DNA from: Prosthecomicrobium pneumaticum
Lineage (GTDB): Bacteria; Pseudomonadota; Alphaproteobacteria; Rhizobiales; Kaistiaceae
NCBI RefSeq assembly: GCF_014199915.1
Contig: NZ_JACHOO010000005.1
Coordinates: 263,027-327,026, forward strand
Direction of reading: 5' to 3'
DNA length: 64,000 nucleotides
Both the position numbers and the translations under genes were made by a program. Below the pieces are notes generated by a model, which was given only the letters and a program-made list of their open reading frames with translations, ran no database searches and was not told where the DNA came from. Each line of letters starts with the position of its first letter. The stretch's first letter is position 1. Below, piece after piece: positions 7,834 through 17,784 of the stretch.

Positions 7834-9798
7834 ATGCCAGATCGTGACGACAACCGCTTCCGGCCAAGGGCCTCGCCACCAAAATCGCGTGGTCGAGCAA
7901 GGACGCCTAAGTTCACCGCACGCGTTCTTAAGGCCGTTTCCCATTCCGGTTCGACAAGCGGCCGGTCGTTCAGTTCCGGGCGGGTGCGTTCCGGCGCCCG
8001 TCTCGGCCGCGGCCACGTCGCCGCGAAGTTCGCTGGTCAGACCCTGCGCGGCAGTTCTCGCCGCGTGGTCATCAAGACCCGCTTGGTCAAGTTGGAGAAG
8101 GCCGGTACGCGCTCGACCATCACCCATCTGCGCTATATCGAGCGCGACGGCGTGACCAAGGATGGCAGCAAGGCCCACGCCTATGGACCCGGCACGGACA
8201 AGGCCGATACCACCGCTTTCGAACAGTGCGGCCGCGAGGACCGACATCAGTTCCGTTTCATTGTCTCGCCGGAAGATGCGGCCGATCTTGGCGATCTGAA
8301 AGCCTTCACTCGCGATCTCATGGGCCGCATGGAAGCCGATCTAGGAACCAAGCTCGATTGGGTGGCGGTCGATCACTGGAACACCGACAATCCTCACACT
8401 CATATCGTGCTGCGCGGTCGCCAGGACGACGGATCGGATCTGGTCATCGCCCGCGATTACATCGCCGACGGCATGCGCAACCGTGCCCGCGAACTGGCAA
8501 CCGAATGGCTCGGTCCCCGCACTGAGATGGAAATCCACAACTCCATGTTGCGCGAGGTCGAGCAGGAGCGCTGGACCGCCATCGACCGAATGATCCAGCA
8601 TGAGGCGGAGGCGGGTGTCATCGACCTGCTTAGCGAACCCGCCGACGCCCACGCTCGCTTCCGACGCACGGTGATGATCGGTCGGCTCCAGCGGCTCGTC
8701 GAGATGGGCCTTGCCGACCGCACTGGCGGTTGCATCTGGGCGCTGCACGACGACGCCGAAACCGCGTTGCGTGGCATGGGCGAGCGCGGCGACATCATCC
8801 GTACCATGCAGCGCGTCATGTCCGGCGAGAAGCGTGAGCTGGTCGTGCTTGACGCGATGTCATCACAAACGCCCGTCATCGGTCGCATCGTCGACAAGGG
8901 ACTGGCTGACGAACTCTATGATCGAGCCTATCTCGTTGTCGACGGGATCGATGGCTGGGCACACTATGTTCCGCTTTCGGGGAGCGCCGATCTCGAAGCC
9001 CTTCCGATCGGCGGTATCGTCGAGACGCGCGCGGTAGTGGAACGCGGGGCGGATAGGACCATCGCCAGCCTCGCTGTTGACGGCGTCTACCGCGCCGAAC
9101 ACCATCTTGCGGTGGAGCGCGCCGAAGCCAAGCCAGGATACGATCCGGAGAGCTTCGTCGCCGCACACGTCCGTCGACTCGAAGCCCTTCGCCGGGTCGG
9201 GATCGTCGACCGTACGGAAGACGGCGTCTGGCGCGTGCCGGCCGACCTCGCCGAGCGCGGTAAAGCTCATGATGCCCGCGGCCTTGGTGGTGTCGATGTC
9301 GAGCTTCGATCACATCTGCCGCTTGATCGACAGACGCGCGCGATTGGTGCGACTTGGCTCGATCGGCAGCGCTTTGGCGACACCTCCGCACTCGCGCAGA
9401 CCGGATTCGGCGCCAGCGTTCGAGAGGCCATGCGCGAGCGGGAGAACTTCCTCGTCGATCAGGGCCTGGCCGAGCGGCGTGGGCAGCGTGTGTTGCTCGT
9501 CCGGAATCTGCTCGCCACGCTGCGCGATCGGGAAGTCGAAACCGCTTCCAGAAAGATCGTCGAGGAAACCGGCCTGCATCATCGTGCCGTGCGCGACGGA
9601 GAACACGTCAGTGGCATCTATCGCCGCTCCGTCATGCTCGCCAGTGGTCGCTTTGCCATGCTGGACGACGGCGTGGGATTCAGCCTCGTGCCGTGGCGTC
9701 CGGTGCTGCAAAAGCGCCTTGGCCAGACGGTCGCTGGGGTTGTTCGTGGCAATAGCGTCTCGTGGGAATTCGGGCGGCACAAGGGTCTGGGAATTTGA
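7834..9798 (+). CDS. rlxS: Relaxase RlxS (DUF3363)
   Basis: The 654-residue product is a conjugative relaxase/mobilisation nuclease with a C-terminal DUF3363 region. It has a basic N-terminus rich in Ser and Arg, then THLRYIERDG near residue 100, and the metal-binding histidine motif HWNTDNPHTHIVLRG near 181-195. RlxS proteins nick at oriT and lead the transferred strand. The start at 7834 gives MPDRDDNRFRPR, the usual beginning of the family; the frame stays open upstream but without family similarity. It closes the first transfer operon. Confidence 0.9.
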   Translation: MPDRDDNRFRPRASPPKSRGRARTPKFTARVLKAVSHSGSTSGRSFSSGRVRSGARLGRGHVAAKFAGQTLRGSSRRVVIKTRLVKLEKAGTRSTITHLRYIERDGVTKDGSKAHAYGPGTDKADTTAFEQCGREDRHQFRFIVSPEDAADLGDLKAFTRDLMGRMEADLGTKLDWVAVDHWNTDNPHTHIVLRGRQDDGSDLVIARDYIADGMRNRARELATEWLGPRTEMEIHNSMLREVEQERWTAIDRMIQHEAEAGVIDLLSEPADAHARFRRTVMIGRLQRLVEMGLADRTGGCIWALHDDAETALRGMGERGDIIRTMQRVMSGEKRELVVLDAMSSQTPVIGRIVDKGLADELYDRAYLVVDGIDGWAHYVPLSGSADLEALPIGGIVETRAVVERGADRTIASLAVDGVYRAEHHLAVERAEAKPGYDPESFVAAHVRRLEALRRVGIVDRTEDGVWRVPADLAERGKAHDARGLGGVDVELRSHLPLDRQTRAIGATWLDRQRFGDTSALAQTGFGASVREAMRERENFLVDQGLAERRGQRVLLVRNLLATLRDREVETASRKIVEETGLHHRAVRDGEHVSGIYRRSVMLASGRFAMLDDGVGFSLVPWRPVLQKRLGQTVAGVVRGNSVSWEFGRHKGLGI

Positions 9799-9977
9799 CG
9801 TCAACCTTGACGCCGAGCCACGCGACGACCATCTTCGACGTGGGCTTGCCACCTTCGACCTATCGCCGGGTCAAACGGCCTAAATATTGATCTTCATGCC
9901 ACCTCTCATCGATCCTTGCGGATTGGGCTGGCTGCGTAATCGGCGAACTGCTCGAGCCCGCAACCGAGGACTTGATG

Positions 9978-10649
9978 ATGAGATTGGAAATCACCGCAAA
10001 CGATGTCGAGGACATGAAGGCAGAGCTGCGTGCAACTCTGCCGGAGGTGAAATCGTCGCATAGGATCGAGGCTCTTGCTCGGGGCCTCGGGTGGAACACC
10101 AATGCCGCCATGAGGGCGAGCCTCGCGAATGGCTCAGCCGAGGTTTCCACCAACGAAGGAGCCTTCCTGGGCTATCTCCAAGAGCACGGTTTCGATTCCG
10201 AACCTGGACGGATCGCACGCACTTTGGCCAAGGTCGGCATTCGACGTGCGATGGCGCTGGAACCGCTCCTCACTCAATTCGGCTACAATGTTTATCGCGG
10301 CCGTTCAAAGACCCCTGAGGAGCGCCGGGCCGAGTTCATGGCAGACCGAGCGTCAATGCTGGGCGATCACGCCGCCGATGAGTTCATCCAAGCATCCCGT
10401 TTTCTATCGCAATTCAGCAAACGTAAGACGATCAACCGCAAATCTTCTAGTTATGGTCTGAAACATCAGGCTGAGCGTTTCGGGGATTCGCGGCATTCGC
10501 GTGGTTATGTCGCGAATGGAATGCTGATCGCAGCCGCCTTAACCCTTGGTTTCAAGGTCCAGCAGATCGATCCCGATTCTCCAAATGCGTGGTTCAACAT
10601 CAGCTCCAAGATGACGAACGACGGGGCAAAGCTGGCGTTGGCTGCCTAA
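9978..10649 (+). CDS. Hypothetical protein between rlxS and traG
   Basis: I do not recognise this 223-residue protein. The start at 9978 follows GAGGA at 9966-9970; other ATG/TTG codons lie 3 and 6 nt upstream. The N-terminal half has a helical look (KAELRATLPEVKSSHRIEALARGLGW), reminiscent of small DNA-binding or regulatory modules. The C-terminus holds YVANGMLIAAALTLGF followed by PNAWFNIS, a pattern I have seen in unannotated plasmid proteins. It is soluble, without signal peptide. Codon use is less GC-rich than its neighbours, and the 515 nt after it are AT-rich, suggesting a later insertion into the backbone. Confidence 0.55.
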   Translation: MRLEITANDVEDMKAELRATLPEVKSSHRIEALARGLGWNTNAAMRASLANGSAEVSTNEGAFLGYLQEHGFDSEPGRIARTLAKVGIRRAMALEPLLTQFGYNVYRGRSKTPEERRAEFMADRASMLGDHAADEFIQASRFLSQFSKRKTINRKSSSYGLKHQAERFGDSRHSRGYVANGMLIAAALTLGFKVQQIDPDSPNAWFNISSKMTNDGAKLALAA

Positions 10650-11164
10650 CCAAGCGGGGAATTGAGAACAGCTCAACTTTATCGTCATTGGCGCTTTCAA
10701 TTCTTACCGAAAATGCCAATGACATCGATCGGAAGCGCGGGACCGTGATCGATCGCATGAGCCAATGCGAAGTCGGGAATGTCGACATGGCTTCTAAGCT
10801 AAGCGGAGTATATACCCGCTTGCATCACCCATTTTGGCGCGTTGCACAAATCGTTATCGGGGTAGACGCCTTCCGCGTATACTAAAAGTAGAATGCAGGT
10901 ACTGTATTGCGCGGCTGTATGCTGCTTGTCTCTGACGCGTCTTGGTGCCCAAGATATTTCTGGCGCTTTACGTGACTCATTGCCGCAATACCAAATTGCC
11001 ATCAGTAGTAATAAATAGTAAGGAGTAATGTCGGATCGTACTTAGATCATAGTTGCCGCTGTTACGCGCAAGAATGGTCTTTGACTTAACCCCTTCAAGC
11101 AACAAGCCTTATGCCTTGTCGGTCGTTCGCACGGCCGAAAACTGCGGCTGTTGCAGGAGCGGGA
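10650..11164. other. AT-richer intergenic region before traG with a 9-bp inverted repeat
   Basis: No convincing gene was found here. GTCATTGGC (10684-10692) and GCCAATGAC (10715-10723) form a perfect inverted repeat with a 22-nt loop, perhaps a terminator or operator. At 11021-11045 a strong AAGGAG is followed by a five-codon frame (M-S-D-R-T), which is too short to call a gene. The traG promoter must lie in this stretch, but I cannot pick out a definite -35/-10 pair. Confidence 0.5.
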
Positions 11165-13171
11165 ATGACACCGACGAAGGTGTTGATCGGTCAGATGCTG
11201 GTGGTGTTCGGCATCGCGCTTGCCGGCACCTGGGCCGCCACGCAGTGGGTGGCCTTTGAGCTTGGCTTCCAGCGACGCCTTGGAGAACCCTGGTTCTTAA
11301 TCGATAACTTACCAATTTACTACCCTTGGCGGTTGTTCGAGTGGTGGTATGTTTATGATGCTTATGCTCCGGACATTTTCCAAACGGGGGGTACGGTCGC
11401 TGGAGGCAGCGGCGTCATTGCCGCTCTGTCCGCCATCATCGGTTCCGTCTGGCGAGCCCGGCAATCGAAGCTCGTCACCACCTATGGTTCCGCCCGCTGG
11501 GCCGATAAGACGGACATCGCGGCGGCGGGCCTGACGAAGCCGGCCGGCGTCTTTCTCGGGCTCATGGCCAGCACCTATCTGCGCCATGCCGGCCCCGAAC
11601 ACATCATGGCGTTTGCACCGACGAGAAGCGGCAAGGGCGTTGGGCTCGTTGTGCCAACGCTGCTGTCATGGCCGTACTCTGCCGTGATCCATGACATCAA
11701 GGGGGAAAACTGGACGCTGACCGCCGGCTGGCGCGCGCAGTTCTCCCATTGCCTCCTGTTCAACCCGACCGACCCGAGGAGCGCCGCCTATAATCCTCTC
11801 TTGGAAGTCCGCAGAGGCGTCCATGAGGTCCGCGACGTCCAGAACATTGCGGACATATTGGTGGATCCCGAAGGCGCGTTGGAGCGGCGCAATCACTGGG
11901 AAAAGACCAGCCATTCGCTTCTAGTCGGCGCGATCTTGCATGTCCTCTACGCCGAAGAGGACAAAACGCTCCGCGGTGTGGCCAACTTTCTCTCCGATCC
12001 GGCCCACCCCTTCGAGAAAGCCTTGTGGTCCATGATGACCACGGCGCATCTCGGGGCGCTTGGCCCGCATCCCGTCGTGGCCAGCGCCGCGCGCGAGGTA
12101 TTGAACAAGAGCGAGAACGAGCGCTCCGGTGTGCTCTCGACCGCCATGTCGTTCCTCGGCCTCTATCGCGATCCGACGGTCGCGACCGTCACATCGCGCT
12201 GCGATTGGCGCATCGCCGACTTGATCGCCGCCGATCATCCGGTCTCGCTTTATCTGGTCGTGCCGCCTTCGGACATTTCGCGCACCAAACCGCTCATTCG
12301 CTTGATCCTCAACCAGATCGGCCGCCGGCTGACAGAAAGCCTCGACGGCTCGGACGGCATCGCCCGCAAGCACAAGCTGCTTCTCATGCTCGACGAGTTT
12401 CCGGCGCTCGGCCGGCTGGACTTCTTCGAGAGCGCCTTGGCCTTCATGGCCGGCTATGGCCTGCGCTCCTTCCTCATCGCGCAGAGCCTCAATCAAATAG
12501 AAAAGGCCTACGGCCCGAACAATTCCATCCTCGACAACTGCCACGTTCGAATCGCCTTCGCGACCAACGACGAACGCACAGCCAAGCGCATTTCGGACGC
12601 GCTCGGCACGGCGACGGAACTTCGCGCCCAGCGCAACTATGCCGGCCATCGCCTGTCACCCTGGCTGGGGCACCTAATGGTATCTCGGCAAGAGACGGCC
12701 CGCCCGCTCCTGACACCCGGCGAGGTCATGCAGCTTCCCGACACTCAAGAAGTCATCATGGTCTCCGGCCATCCACCGGCCAAGGCCACCAAGATCCGAT
12801 ATTTCACCGACAGCAATTTCACTTCGCGCGTGCTGCCAGCACCGGTTCTCTCAGACGATGGATATGCTGATCGGCCGGCTGCGCGAACGGACGATTGGAC
12901 CGGCCTTCCGCGGTCGAAATCTTCTATCCTCGCTTCTACGGGCGCACAGGCATCCGCCGTGCCCGTAGAAGGCGGACATCAGCTCGTCCCGGAGTTCGAC
13001 AAAGCCGAAGTCATACGTCTGCCTGATGGTCGCGATGACGATCTGTCCGTCCTCGACGATGAGACAGATAACCCCGTCACACGCGACGGTAAGCTTCCCA
13101 AACCGGACCGGCAGTTCCGGCGCGTGGCGCGTCTGGCCTCGCTCGATCCCGATGACGGGATCGCGCTATGA
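11165..13171 (+). CDS. traG: TraG, type IV coupling protein
   Basis: The 668-residue product is a VirD4/TraG-family hexameric ATPase that links the relaxosome to the mating channel. N-terminal membrane segments lie at about residues 5-30 and 80-100. Walker A is PTRSGKGVG near residue 153 and Walker B is LLLMLDEFPALGRLDF near 409. The ATG at 11165 is preceded by AGGAG at 11155-11159. Its stop overlaps the next gene by 4 bp, so traG heads the long traG-trb operon. Confidence 0.95.
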   Translation: MTPTKVLIGQMLVVFGIALAGTWAATQWVAFELGFQRRLGEPWFLIDNLPIYYPWRLFEWWYVYDAYAPDIFQTGGTVAGGSGVIAALSAIIGSVWRARQSKLVTTYGSARWADKTDIAAAGLTKPAGVFLGLMASTYLRHAGPEHIMAFAPTRSGKGVGLVVPTLLSWPYSAVIHDIKGENWTLTAGWRAQFSHCLLFNPTDPRSAAYNPLLEVRRGVHEVRDVQNIADILVDPEGALERRNHWEKTSHSLLVGAILHVLYAEEDKTLRGVANFLSDPAHPFEKALWSMMTTAHLGALGPHPVVASAAREVLNKSENERSGVLSTAMSFLGLYRDPTVATVTSRCDWRIADLIAADHPVSLYLVVPPSDISRTKPLIRLILNQIGRRLTESLDGSDGIARKHKLLLMLDEFPALGRLDFFESALAFMAGYGLRSFLIAQSLNQIEKAYGPNNSILDNCHVRIAFATNDERTAKRISDALGTATELRAQRNYAGHRLSPWLGHLMVSRQETARPLLTPGEVMQLPDTQEVIMVSGHPPAKATKIRYFTDSNFTSRVLPAPVLSDDGYADRPAARTDDWTGLPRSKSSILASTGAQASAVPVEGGHQLVPEFDKAEVIRLPDGRDDDLSVLDDETDNPVTRDGKLPKPDRQFRRVARLASLDPDDGIAL

Positions 13172-13671
13172 GCAAAACCCGTCTCAACATCTTCATCGAG
13201 CCCGACCATGCCAAGCGGCTGCGTCAGCTTGCAGCCCTCAAAGGTGAAACGAAATCAGCGATCGTCGCGGCTGCGCTCTCTTCCTATCTTTCTCCCGATG
13301 GTGCCGACCGGCGAGAGGCGGCGCTGGCCTCACGCCTCGACCGACTGTCGAACCAGTTCGGCCGGCTGGAACGCGACCAGACCATCCTGATCGAGACCCT
13401 GGCGCTATTCATCCGCTACACGTTGTCGGTTTCAGCTCCTCTTCCGGAGGCGCATCAGAAGGCGGCTCGCGCGCAGGGGCGCCTACGCTTCAACCAATTC
13501 GTCGACCAACTCGGCCGCCACCTGCAGCGTGGCGGCAGCCTCGTTCGGCAGGTCCATGAAGAGATCTTCCCTGATGAAGGTTGCTTCTTCGGCCAGGCCG
13601 ACGACAACGAGGATCAGGGGTCCGCTGGATCGGAAGACCACGATGCCGAGGCGGCGCCACATGATGGATAG
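13168..13671 (+). CDS. CopG-type ribbon-helix-helix protein of the traG-trb operon
   Basis: The 167-residue protein begins with the ribbon-helix-helix sequence TRLNIFIEPDHAKRLRQLAALKGETKSAIVAAAL. A coiled region ASRLDRLSNQFGRLERDQTIL follows, with a possible amphipathic segment near residue 80. The C-terminal 40 residues are acidic. A gene of this kind regularly sits between traG and trbB in this ICE family and is annotated as a CopG-family regulator. It overlaps traG by 4 bp and the trbB start by about 11 bp. A regulatory role in transfer is inferred only. Confidence 0.8.
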   Translation: MSKTRLNIFIEPDHAKRLRQLAALKGETKSAIVAAALSSYLSPDGADRREAALASRLDRLSNQFGRLERDQTILIETLALFIRYTLSVSAPLPEAHQKAARAQGRLRFNQFVDQLGRHLQRGGSLVRQVHEEIFPDEGCFFGQADDNEDQGSAGSEDHDAEAAPHDG

Positions 13672-14629
13672 GCCGCGCTCCCCGTCCCGGATCGTCAGCG
13701 ATCGTCAGGTCCGCATGCTGCGCAGTGCCATGGGGCCGGCGATCATCGCCGCGCTCGACGATCCGGACGTCGTGGAAGTCATGCTCAATCCCGACGGAAA
13801 GCTTTGGATCGACAGGCTCGGCTCGGGCCGCGAGCCCACGGGCGCCATCCTCTCCCCGGAGGATGCCGCCCGCATCATCAAGGTTGTGGCGAACCATGTC
13901 GGCCTGGAGGTCAACCGCGAGCATCCGATTCTCTCCGCCGAGTTGCCGGAAACGGGTGAAAGGTTCGAAGGCGTCCTGCCACCCATCGCCGTCGCACCGA
14001 TCTTCGCCATCCGCAAGCGCGCCGCCGGCGTCATACCGCTGGCCCGATATGTCACCAACGGCATCTTGACCGAGGTGCAGGCAAAGTTTCTGAGGAGCTC
14101 TGTCCTCGACCGACGGAACATCATCATTGCCGGTGGAACGTCGACGGGAAAGACCACCCTCGCCAACGCCCTGCTCCAAGAGATCGCGGCCACTGGCGAT
14201 CGCGTTCTGGTGCTCGAAGACACGATCGAGCTGCAATGTGTAGCCGACGATCATGTGGCTCTCCGGACAAAGGCTAATACCGTCTCCACCGCCGATCTGG
14301 TGCGTTCCACCTTGCGGCTTCGCCCGGATCGCATCGTTGTTGGCGAGGTGCGCGGCGCTGAAGCGTTGGACCTCCTGAAGGCGTGGGGAACCGGGCACCC
14401 CGGCGGCATCGCGACATTGCATGCAGGCTCTGCGCGGGGAGCACTCACCCGGCTGGAGCAGCTCATACAAGAAGTCGTCGTCACCGTGCCGCGCGCGCTG
14501 ATCGCGGAGGCCGTGGACATCATCGTCTTCATCGCCGGGCGCGGTAGCAAACGCCGCGTCGAGGACATCATCCGCGTCATGGGCCTCGACGGCGATGCCT
14601 ACGCAATAGAGCACTTCACAGGAGATTAG
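13661..14629 (+). CDS. trbB: TrbB, conjugal transfer ATPase (VirB11-like)
   Basis: This 322-residue P-type secretion ATPase has an N-terminal domain with VEVMLNPDGKLWIDRLG and a RecA-like domain with Walker A GGTSTGKTTLAN near residues 156-167. Further on are the Asp box VLVLEDTIELQC and the His box TGHPGGIATLHAG. It powers pilus assembly from the cytoplasmic face. The start is one of two adjacent ATG codons (13661 or 13664) inside the 3' end of the CopG-like gene. Confidence 0.95.
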   Translation: MMDRPRSPSRIVSDRQVRMLRSAMGPAIIAALDDPDVVEVMLNPDGKLWIDRLGSGREPTGAILSPEDAARIIKVVANHVGLEVNREHPILSAELPETGERFEGVLPPIAVAPIFAIRKRAAGVIPLARYVTNGILTEVQAKFLRSSVLDRRNIIIAGGTSTGKTTLANALLQEIAATGDRVLVLEDTIELQCVADDHVALRTKANTVSTADLVRSTLRLRPDRIVVGEVRGAEALDLLKAWGTGHPGGIATLHAGSARGALTRLEQLIQEVVVTVPRALIAEAVDIIVFIAGRGSKRRVEDIIRVMGLDGDAYAIEHFTGD

Positions 14630-14631
14630 GG

Positions 14632-15084
14632 ATGCCGCCCATCACGTCCGTATTCATGCTTTTCCTGAATGCTGGAACAAACCAGAAACGTAAATCCGCA
14701 AGTGCGGATTCGAGCGTTTCCGTAAATCCGGAGACACCCATTTCAGCAAATCCGCTTTCGAGCGTTGCAGGAAAGTTTCGAAACCGGATCTCCGGAACGG
14801 CGGCTTTGCTGATGTCCGCCTTTCTGGTTTCCCCAGCTTACGCCGCTGGTTCGTCCATGCCATGGGAAGCGCCCCTGCAATCCATCCTTGAATCGATCGA
14901 GGGGCCGGTTGCCAAGATCATCGCCGTGATCATCATCATCGTGACCGGGCTCACCTTGGCGTTCGGTGATGCCGGCGGCGGTTTCCGCAAGCTGGTCCAG
15001 ATCGTCTTCGGCCTCTCCATCGCCTTCGCCGCCAGTTCCTTCTTCCTCAGCTTCTTCAGCTTTGGCGGCGGAGCGCTGGTCTAA
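14632..15084 (+). CDS. trbC: TrbC, pilin precursor with an unusually long N-terminus
   Basis: The 150-residue product carries the TrbC pilin core: a signal-type segment ALLMSAFLVSPAYA ending near residue 71, then PWEAPLQSILESIEGP and two membrane helices. In RP4 the pilin is cyclised by TraF, encoded here at 5749-6300. The start follows AGGAG closely after the trbB stop. About 50 residues precede the hydrophobic signal. Their DNA holds repeated AAATCCG units and a hairpin AATCCGCA/TGCGGATT (14693-14710), so this part may be an inserted repeat carried in frame. Confidence 0.9.
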   Translation: MPPITSVFMLFLNAGTNQKRKSASADSSVSVNPETPISANPLSSVAGKFRNRISGTAALLMSAFLVSPAYAAGSSMPWEAPLQSILESIEGPVAKIIAVIIIIVTGLTLAFGDAGGGFRKLVQIVFGLSIAFAASSFFLSFFSFGGGALV

Positions 15085-15347
15085 TGGCGGTCCATGCCGA
15101 CGGCTTCGAAGTGCCGCTGCACCGCTCACTGACGGAGCCCGTCCTGCTGGGCGGCGCCCCGCGATCGGTGGCGATCCTCAACGGGACACTCGCCGCCGCC
15201 ATCGGCATCGGCCTGCATCTGTGGATTGGCGGCATCGTGCTCTGGATGGCGGGCCATGCGCTCGCCGTCTGGGGGGCGAAGGCCGATCCCCAGTTCATGG
15301 AGGTCTTCGCCCGCCACCTGAAGCACCGCGCGTTTCTGGAGGCGTGA
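15084..15347 (+). CDS. trbD: TrbD, inner-membrane transfer protein
   Basis: This 87-residue VirB3-like protein has the TrbD signature PLHRSLTEPVLLGGAPR near residues 11-27 followed by two membrane helices (about 29-65). It forms part of the inner-membrane complex with TrbE. The start codon overlaps the trbC stop by one base (TAATG), as is usual in this operon. Confidence 0.93.
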   Translation: MAVHADGFEVPLHRSLTEPVLLGGAPRSVAILNGTLAAAIGIGLHLWIGGIVLWMAGHALAVWGAKADPQFMEVFARHLKHRAFLEA

Positions 15348-15351
15348 GTTC

Positions 15352-17784
15352 ATGATGAACCTTGCCGAATATCGCACGCACCCCGCGAGCCTCGCGGATT
15401 ATCTGCCTTGGGCCGGGCTCGTCGCATCGGGCGTCGTGCTCAACAAGGACGGTGCGTTCCAACGCACCGCACAGTTTCGTGGCCCCGACCTCGACAGCGC
15501 AACGGAAAGCGAGCTGGTGGCGACCACTGCCCGGCTCAACAACGCGCTGAAGCGCCTCGGCTCCGGCTGGGCGCTGTTCGTCGAAGCTGAACGGCGCATC
15601 GCCGCCGGATATCCCATCTCGGAATTTCCCGACGCGGTGTCGTGGCTCGTAGAGGAAGAGCGGCGCGCGGCGTTCGAGGAAGCAGGCACACATTTCGAGA
15701 GCGCCTACTACATCACGCTCGCCTTCCTGCCGCCGTCCGAAAGCAAGGCCCGCGCCGGCCAGCTCCTCTACGAGAGCACCGAGCGGCGCACCGTGAATTG
15801 GCGCGACCATCTCGCAGCCTTCATTTCCGAGACCGACCGCTTTCTCTCCTTGCTCGACGGCGTCATGCCGGAGATCCGCTGGTTCTCCGATGAGGAAACG
15901 CTGACTTACCTTCACGCTTGCATCTCCACGCAGCGGCACCCTGTCGCCGTTCCCCAGGTGCCGTTCCATCTCGACGCGCTGTTGCCTGACTGCGATTTCA
16001 CCGGTGGACTAGCGCCGATGCTGGGGGACCAGCATATGCGCGTGCTGACCATTCGCGGCTTTCCGCCCTCGACCTGGCCCGGCGTCCTTGACGACCTCAA
16101 CCGTCTCGGCTTCGCCTATCGTTGGTCGACCCGTTTCCTGTCGCTCGACAAGGCGGAAGCCGAACGCGAGCTGACCAAGGTGCGGCGGCAATGGTTCGCG
16201 AAACGCAAGGGTATCGTCACGCTGCTGCGCGAAACGATCTTCCAGCAGGAAGTTTCGCTAGTCGATTCAGACGCCGCCAACAAATCCGCTGATGCGGACG
16301 AAGCATTGCAGGAGCTGGGCTCAGATGCCGTGGCCTATGGCTATGTCACGGCCACCGTTACGGTCATGGACAAAAGTCCGGATCTCGCTGACGAGAAGCT
16401 GAAGGCCGTCGAGCGGATCATCCAGGGGCGTGGCTTCGTCACCATTCCGGAGACGCTGAACGCGACGGAGGCATGGCTGTCCTCGATCCCTGGACATGCC
16501 TACGCCAATGTTCGCCAGCCGCTGATCTCGACTCTGAACCTCTCACACATGATGCCGGTCTCGGCGGTTTGGGCAGGCCCCGAGAAGAATGGCCATCTCG
16601 ATGCTCCGCCGCTGATCGTCACCCGCACGGCCGGCGGCACGCCGTTCCGGCTCGTCACTCATGTCGACGATGTCGGCCACACTTTGATCGTGGGCCCTAC
16701 CGGTGCCGGCAAATCCGTGCTGCTGGCAATGCTGGCGCTCCAATTCCGCCGCTATGCCGGCTCTCGCATCTTCATCTTCGACAAGGGTGGCTCGGCCCGC
16801 GCCACCATCTTGGGCCTCGGCGGCGAGTATTACGATCTCGGATCCTCCGACGCCATTGCCTTTCAGCCGCTCGCCCGCATTGAGGATGACGACAGCCGCT
16901 CGTGGGCGGCCGATTGGATCGCCGGCTTGCTCGGGCATGAACACGTCGAAATCGTGCCCGATGTGAAGGACGCCGTCTGGTCGGCACTGACCAGCCTTGC
17001 ATCCGCCCCACGTGAGGAGCGAACGCTCACCGGCTTTTCCACGCTGTTGCAATCGAACCGGCTCCGCCAGGCGCTGCAACCCTACACCCTGTCGGGGCCA
17101 CATGGCCGGCTGCTGGACGCCGATGCCGATCGGCTTGGCTTCGGCGACGTGCAGGGCTTCGAAATGGAGGAACTGATGCACACGGCGAGCGCCGTGACGC
17201 CGGTCCTCACCTATCTTTTTCATCGTCTCGATGAGCGTTTCGACGGATCGCCCACGCTGCTCGTGCTCGATGAGGCTTGGGTGTTTCTCGACGATCCCAT
17301 CTTCGCTGCGCGCATCCGTGAATGGTTGAAGGTGCTGCGCAAGAAGAACGTCGCCGTCGTTTTCGCCACCCAGTCGCTTGCCGACATCCAGCGTTCTGCC
17401 ATCGCGCCAGCCATCGTCGAGAGCTGCCCGAGCCGGATCTTCCTGCCGTCGCCGCAGGCGAGCGAACCGCAGCTCCGCACGATCTATGAAGGATTTGGCC
17501 TCAACAGCCGCCAGATCGATATCATCACGCGGGCTCAGCCGAAGCGGGATTACTACTACCAATCCCGTCTCGGCAATCGGCTGTTCGACCTCGATCTCGG
17601 ACCTGTGGCGTTCGCCTTCGCCGGTGCCAGCCGCCCCGAGGATCATCGCCAGATGGACGATGTCCTCGTGTCCCATGGGCGCGATGCCTTTGCCGCAGCA
17701 TGGCTCGACGTGCGCGGGCTCGATTGGGCAGCCGACCTCATCCGCCAATTCCCGCTTCCGCAAAATCAGGAGACCGCATCATGA
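15352..17784 (+). CDS. trbE: TrbE, VirB4-like secretion ATPase
   Basis: The 810-residue product is the largest ATPase of the trb system and energises pilus biogenesis and substrate transfer. Walker A is GPTGAGKSVLLAML near residue 447, followed by IFDKGGSARAT. Walker B is LLVLDEAWVFLDDP near residue 637, and FATQSLADIQRS follows. The length agrees with TrbE proteins. The ATG pair at 15352/15355 follows GGAGG of the trbD tail. It overlaps trbJ by 4 bp. Confidence 0.96.
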   Translation: MMNLAEYRTHPASLADYLPWAGLVASGVVLNKDGAFQRTAQFRGPDLDSATESELVATTARLNNALKRLGSGWALFVEAERRIAAGYPISEFPDAVSWLVEEERRAAFEEAGTHFESAYYITLAFLPPSESKARAGQLLYESTERRTVNWRDHLAAFISETDRFLSLLDGVMPEIRWFSDEETLTYLHACISTQRHPVAVPQVPFHLDALLPDCDFTGGLAPMLGDQHMRVLTIRGFPPSTWPGVLDDLNRLGFAYRWSTRFLSLDKAEAERELTKVRRQWFAKRKGIVTLLRETIFQQEVSLVDSDAANKSADADEALQELGSDAVAYGYVTATVTVMDKSPDLADEKLKAVERIIQGRGFVTIPETLNATEAWLSSIPGHAYANVRQPLISTLNLSHMMPVSAVWAGPEKNGHLDAPPLIVTRTAGGTPFRLVTHVDDVGHTLIVGPTGAGKSVLLAMLALQFRRYAGSRIFIFDKGGSARATILGLGGEYYDLGSSDAIAFQPLARIEDDDSRSWAADWIAGLLGHEHVEIVPDVKDAVWSALTSLASAPREERTLTGFSTLLQSNRLRQALQPYTLSGPHGRLLDADADRLGFGDVQGFEMEELMHTASAVTPVLTYLFHRLDERFDGSPTLLVLDEAWVFLDDPIFAARIREWLKVLRKKNVAVVFATQSLADIQRSAIAPAIVESCPSRIFLPSPQASEPQLRTIYEGFGLNSRQIDIITRAQPKRDYYYQSRLGNRLFDLDLGPVAFAFAGASRPEDHRQMDDVLVSHGRDAFAAAWLDVRGLDWAADLIRQFPLPQNQETAS

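Noticed and set aside
11021-11045. A five-codon leader ORF (M-S-D-R-T) with a strong AAGGAG before traG.
   Set aside because: It is too short to judge and no attenuator-like structure follows; recorded only in the intergenic entry.
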